From positions 73,010,643 to 73,074,642 of the forward strand of contig CM049307.1 of the NCBI GenBank assembly GCA_026874595.1: 64,000 nt of DNA. Reading direction: 5' to 3'. The translations under genes were made by a program, and so were the position numbers. This DNA comes from Sipunculus nudus. Taxonomy: Eukaryota > Annelida > Sipuncula > Golfingiida > Sipunculidae. The notes beneath the pieces were generated by a model. That model was not told where the DNA came from. It did no database searches and saw only the letters and a list, made by a program, of their open reading frames with translations. Shown here one piece after another: positions 60,101 to 64,000 of this stretch (positions are counted from its first letter, which is position 1; each line of letters starts with the position of its first letter).

Positions 60101-63100
60101 AATTTTGAGCACCCAGAAAGTCAGACAGGATATCAGTCTTAAATGTTTGATATAAAAAAATGTCTTTGCTAAAGTAAAGGGAGGTCATTGTAATGTCTCC
60201 TTGGACATAAAAAAATAAAGTCAATGGGACATTTGTTCTCCAAGACTTGTGAAAGAACATGATATGAGCACACAATATGATAGATGTACATGAATTTTAG
60301 CAGTTATCAAAGAAACTTATGTTGGCAGCTAATGTTAACTAACACCAAAACCAAAAAAAAAAAATTTTCATGAAAATGATTTCAAGAATCCCAGACATTG
60401 AAAACATAGGCAAAGATACCAAACTGAATCCCTAACCTTAATTCCATGGCTTATCAGACATGACTCAACTGTTAAGAAGCCATATTTGCAGCCATATTAA
60501 ATATCACCATAACCAAATACGGTATTGTCTTGGAGTTGGTTTCAGTAGATTCTTTGACCCTGACAACAGGGACAAAGATACCAAAATCAAACCCCTACCA
60601 CTATTCCATGGAGTGTCATACATGTTCATATATACAATGGCCATATTGACAGCCATATAAAATATCCCCAGAAACAAAAACAGTATAGTCTTGAAGATAA
60701 TTAAATAGTCCCCTGGGCCCTGAAAAACATAGATGATAACACCATAATCAACCCCCTACCTTGATTCCTTGGCTTGTCATATGTGATTAAATGGTACTGC
60801 GGCCATATTGACAGCCATATTGAATATCACCATAACCAAATACGGTACTGTCTAGGAAATGTTTCCAACATATTTCTTGACCCTGAAAACTTAGGCAAAG
60901 ACACCAAAATCATTCCCCTACCTCAAATACTTTTCAAATTATGTATGATTTTATGGTACGGCGGCCATATTGGCAGCAATATTGAATATCACCGTAACCA
61001 AATACGGTACTGTCTTGGAAATGTTTTCAATAGATTCCTTGACCCTGAAAACTTAGGCAAAGACACCAAAATCAATCACCTACCTCAATTACTTTTCAGG
61101 TTATGTATGATTCAATGGTTCGGCCGTCATGTTGGACGCTATCTTGAATTTCACCCTTTCTGCCCGTGATCCAGGATGTCTACCCAAGTTTTTTTTACTC
61201 CTCTAAAGGTGTCCTACCTTGATCAGAAGTCAAAATAAGGGGACATACGATTGCACACAGGACCCCCCTCAGCCCCCGGACTATATAGTAAAACAGGCAA
61301 AACTTTCCAGGGTAATAGTAAACCAGGCAAAAATGTCTAGGGTGATAGTGCAACAGGCAGAACTGTCCAGGGTGTAAGTATAGCCAAAAATTTGTCCAGG
61401 GTGTTAGTATAGCCCAAAAAATTGTCCAGGGTGTAAGTATAGCTCAAAATGCTGTCCAGAGTGTAAGTATAGCCCAAATATCTGTCCAGGGTGTAAGTAT
61501 AGCCCATAATTCTGTCCAGGGTGTAAGTATAGCCCATAATTCTGTCCAGGGTGTTAGTATAGCCAAAAAATCTGTCCAGGGTGTAAGTATAGCCCAAAAA
61601 AAATCCAAAAAACTCCATGGTGTAAAAATAGCCCAAAAATCTGTCCAGGGTGTAAGTATAGCCCAAATATCTGTCCAGGGTGTAAGTATAGCCCAAATAT
61701 CTGTCCAGGGTGTAAGTATAGCCCATAATTCTGTCCAGGGTGTAAGTATAGCCAAAAAATCTGTCCAGGGTGTAAGTATAGCCCCCCAAAAAATCCAAAA
61801 AACTCCATGGTGTAAAAATAGCCCAAAAATCTGTCCAGGGTGTAAGTTAAGTCCATAATTCTGTCCAGGGTGTAAGTTTAGCCAAAAAATCTGTCCCGGG
61901 TGTAAGTATTATACACAGGGCATTAAAGTACAAGATATAAACACATAGCAGACTGGTCCATCACATAAGTGGTCCTGGTCTGGTCCAGCTGTAGGCTTTT
62001 TATATGCCTTTCATATGTGTATTATGGTATACCCACTGTCTGCCTGTTAACTTTTAGTGTCACCGTGATAACTTACTGGGGCTTTGATCGATTTTCACGA
62101 ATCTCCCATAACTACTAACCAACAGATTATCTCGCCCAAGTTCAATTATGGGCAACATCCACACATATTAAATAAGGTCACATGTCAAAAGGTGACCATG
62201 TGGTGTCGCGATAACTTGTGAAGAATATGAAGGATTTTGATTAAAGTCATCAGAAATGTTAATCAGTAAAATATCTAGCCAAAGTTTGATTTCAAGCAAA
62301 ATCCATGCATATTTAATGAGGTCAGAGGTCACCACACTTTTGAGGCACCTTGGTGACTTACCAAAAATCCTATTAATTTTCATGATTCTCATTATACGTA
62401 TTTACCAATAGAGTTTGTCACCTGAATTACTTTCTCATAAAAAATCACACATATTTAATGAGGTCAGAGGTCACCAGATACATGACAGACGTATTATACA
62501 TGTTTGCAGTGCTTTTGTTACATAAAAGTTTAGAATGATTTCAATGTCTATATCATCATGGTTACAATATATTTAGTCCATGTAAATATCTGTGAAATAT
62601 GTATTCATCCTTTCTTGATCATGATGTATGTAAAAAAAATATTTGCATGTAGTTCAACTGAGAAAAAAAACTGCTCTCAACAGATTATGTGCAGAATGAA
62701 GATGCATAAAAAACAGCCTTCTGGATTTGTGGGTGCATAATTTGAAATAATTTTAACCGTAAATATTGACACATATGTGGTTCATGTTTATTAATGTGCA
62801 CTAACTCCTCTTGTTACCCTGTACTGTATGTATTACTTGATTATCTGTCTTGTAGGGAGAGGATGGAGCAAAATCACCAGGAGATGTGGGTCAAGGTCAG
62901 ATACAGGTCAGTAAATACTTATAAGCAGGGGCAATTCCAGAAAATTTCTATGAAAAGGGGGCTTGGTTCCAAAACTGGGTAATGCTTGGTAGTTTCGAAC
63001 AGACTAATGCAAATTATAATATTACACTATACACCTTATATAAAGCTTATTGGGTAATAGTATATATAGGAATAATATAAATGATATTCCCAGTGCTCTG

Positions 63101-63897
63101 TTTCCTCAAAACATTTTTTTTGGGGGGGAAGGGGGTCTGGAAACTCTCGCCTCCCCTTTGTTCCACTATTGAATAGTCACAGTGGTAATTTTAAATGATT
63201 AGTTTTTGTTTTCCTTTTTTGGGGCCAAGATTAGAAGTGCTTGTTGGTTGATTGCATCAATACTTGAGATGCCATGCGTATTAGACAAACTCAAGTATAC
63301 TTGTTTAAAACAGTATGTAAGGTTGTACCTCCACTAATATAAGATTGTCCTTGCAGCTCTTTCTTGTTTTAGGATCCACTCTGTTGGTATTGGTGGCGTT
63401 GCCAACAAACAGATATACAAACAGAAGAAAACTGATCATACGTTCACACCTGGTTCAGAATCTGCCTATTGCTTTAAAATAAAGTATAAAAAATACAACC
63501 AAAGGAGATAAACCTGTCTATTTATATAGATGAAAATAGAGCAGAAACGAATCAGTTCCTGGTAAATCCTTTCTTTTTAAGAGATTGCAATATAAGACAG
63601 ACAAACTTGTGTACAAATACTGGAGACACGTTAAATTAAATGTTTGTGTTATGAAATCGGTTATTTTAGATAGGTCTGTTTATGGACCCGGGATTCAGAT
63701 TTGAACAGTTCATATTTTATTCACCAGGTGTCGCTTGGGGATGCCGCTGGACGTATGAAGAGAACGGTGTTTGGAGAGAAGTGTGTTACTGCGAAAACCA
63801 CGACGGATGCAACAGCTCACGTGGTCTCCATGCCAACGGACTTCTTGTAGCAGTTGTCTCAGCTTTAATCCTTGCCTTTAGGGGATACATATGGTGA
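57081..63897 (+). CDS. Ly6/uPAR-domain protein, likely GPI-anchored (4 exons)
   Basis: Joining 57081-57144, 58246-58407, 62856-62906 and 63728-63897 gives 148 residues. All introns are phase 1: G|GA, T|GG and G|GT restore Gly, Trp and Gly. Residues 1-21 (LLAILSSLLCLVKI) form a signal peptide. The mature chain begins near EAIQCYQCDSQEDKSC and has ten cysteines in the same order as the paralogue at 47452-52905, ending YCENHDGCNSS. A hydrophobic tail (LLVAVVSALILAF) ends the protein and predicts GPI anchoring at the GCNSS region. Relative to gene A, the second half of the domain is split by one more intron, adding a 51-base exon. Expression pattern and ligand are unknown. Intron 2 is unusual (see the arrays). 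Confidence 0.9.
57145..58245 (+). other. Ly6 gene B intron 1
   Basis: A 1.1 kb AT-rich intron with a 13-C tract near 58138. No extra exon is seen. Confidence 0.8.
58246..58407 (+). CDS. Ly6 gene B exon 2
   Basis: 162 bases from the acceptor TTGTGTTGACAG encode (G)EAIQCYQCDSQEDKSC to MKITQQSPG plus one base. The exon ends CAGGCT|GTAAGT, and that ending is the seed of the tandem array that follows. Confidence 0.9.
58402..58945 (+). repeat. Splice-donor-derived minisatellite, left array
   Basis: Units of about 29 bp (typically 'ccagggtgtaagtacaatgg' then 'gcaaaactgt') start in register with the last bases of exon 2 and its donor. At least six extra intact GTAAGT cores occur (for example near 58497, 58658, 58717, 58774, 58803, 58833). 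The final units drift to 'agggtaatagtaaacc'. Confidence 0.9.
58947..61281. mobile_element. 2.3 kb non-autonomous DNA transposon with about 115-bp TIRs
   Basis: The left end GTCCTGGGGCTGAGGGGGG and the reversed right end GTCCGGGGGCTGAGGGGGG match and continue for about 115 bases (58947-59061 and 61167-61281). TA flanks both ends (58945-58946, 61282-61283), as in Tc1/mariner-like or related target duplications. The inside has no transposase; it holds about four diverged units of roughly 170 bp at 60460-61140 with 'gccatattgacagccatatt' and 'aaccaaatacggta'. The same donor-derived array continues on both sides. Confidence 0.85.
60460..61140 (+). repeat. About 170-bp internal repeats of the TIR element
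   Basis: Four diverged units share 'ggccatattgacagccatat', 'accaaatacggta' and 'gaccctgaaaac'. Open frames here follow the repeat and are not genes. Confidence 0.75.
61284..61915 (+). repeat. Splice-donor-derived minisatellite, right array
   Basis: About twenty 29-31-bp units of 'ctgtccagggtgtaagtata' then 'gcccaaaat'. By my reading 14 keep an intact GTAAGT. A larger duplicated block (about 61590 and 61787) repeats the variant 'aaaaaactccatggtgtaaa'. All three minus frames stay open for 100-153 codons because the unit lacks stops, which is not evidence for a gene. Confidence 0.92.
62856..62906 (+). CDS. Ly6 gene B exon 3 (51 bases)
   Basis: It encodes (W)RGWSKITRRCGSRSDT plus one base, between TTGTAG and G|GTCAGT. 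It adds the sixth cysteine. It is a multiple of three and phase 1 at both ends, so skipping would keep frame but lose a disulfide partner. Confidence 0.82.
62907..63727 (+). other. Ly6 gene B intron 3
   Basis: An 0.8 kb intron with a G-run near 63121-63135 and no other feature. Confidence 0.8.
63728..63897 (+). CDS. Ly6 gene B exon 4
   Basis: It encodes (G)VAWGCRWTYEENGVWREV, CYCENHDGCN and the hydrophobic tail LLVAVVSALILAF to TGA. The acceptor is TTCACCAG. The window ends 103 bases later, before any poly(A) signal. Confidence 0.9.
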
Positions 63898-64000
63898 AAC
63901 AAAAACGTCATGTCTTTCATTAGTTTTTCATGGGTCCAGAAGATGGCGCTTCGCGTTCATCAGTTCTCGTCATGCGTGGCGGTTACATTTTAGTGAAAAC

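Larger units (their letters stand above)
58408..62855 (+). other. Ly6 gene B intron 2
   Basis: A 4.4 kb intron made largely of the two splice-donor-derived arrays and the TIR element between them. The last 900 bases (61920-62855) are ordinary AT-rich sequence with 'gaggtcagaggtcacc' repeat text. Confidence 0.85.

Noticed and set aside
61337-61856. Minus-strand frames of 100-153 residues with repeated GYTYTLDR-like units
   Set aside because: They are open only because the 29-30-bp repeat unit lacks stop codons; all three minus frames stay open, and the region is an intron of a plus-strand gene.

Overview
The window looks like nuclear DNA of a marine mollusc, most likely a bivalve. It is AT-rich, its genes have introns with GT-AG junctions, and it is crowded with dispersed repeats, homopolymer runs, minisatellites and tRNA-like SINE heads. 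The species cannot be read from the sequence; the bivalve assignment is an inference from overall texture and repeat style.

Four protein-coding genes can be reconstructed by joining exons whose split codons agree in phase. (1) A plus-strand two-exon gene at 4998-7373 encodes a 591-residue protein with a long coiled coil and a C-terminal Death domain. (2) A minus-strand gene spans 13414-40792, with four coding exons at 40735-40792, 26666-26778, 24236-24384 and 13414-14419. It encodes a 441-residue member of the CDR2/CDR2L/centrocortin coiled-coil family. (3) A minus-strand Ly6/uPAR gene has exons at 52824-52905, 49693-49836 and 47452-47702 (158 residues). (4) A plus-strand Ly6/uPAR gene has exons at 57081-57144, 58246-58407, 62856-62906 and 63728-63897 (148 residues). 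Genes 3 and 4 are divergent, about 4.2 kb apart start to start, and both predict a signal peptide, ten cysteines and a hydrophobic C-terminal tail, so they are probably GPI-anchored paralogues.

The rest is mostly intronic or intergenic repeat. The 26 kb of CDR2-family introns hold large copies of a dispersed repeat family ending in a hairpin, a pair of duplicated 1.3 kb segments of which one carries a 1.3 kb terminal-inverted-repeat (TIR) element, a 330-bp tandem array with alternating units, and a minisatellite of about forty 35-bp units. Between the Ly6 genes lies a decayed non-LTR retrotransposon. Intron 2 of the plus-strand Ly6 gene carries two arrays of about 29-bp units that repeat the exon 2 splice donor, split by a 2.3 kb TIR element. 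No rRNA, functional tRNA, CRISPR or prokaryotic operon is seen.

The four genes share no obvious pathway; only the two Ly6 genes look related. The most unusual features are the splice-donor arrays, the coiled-coil/Death-domain protein, a 53-bp duplication of a CDR2 splice donor, and a near-palindromic GGTGGCGCCACC core that recurs in several otherwise different repeats.
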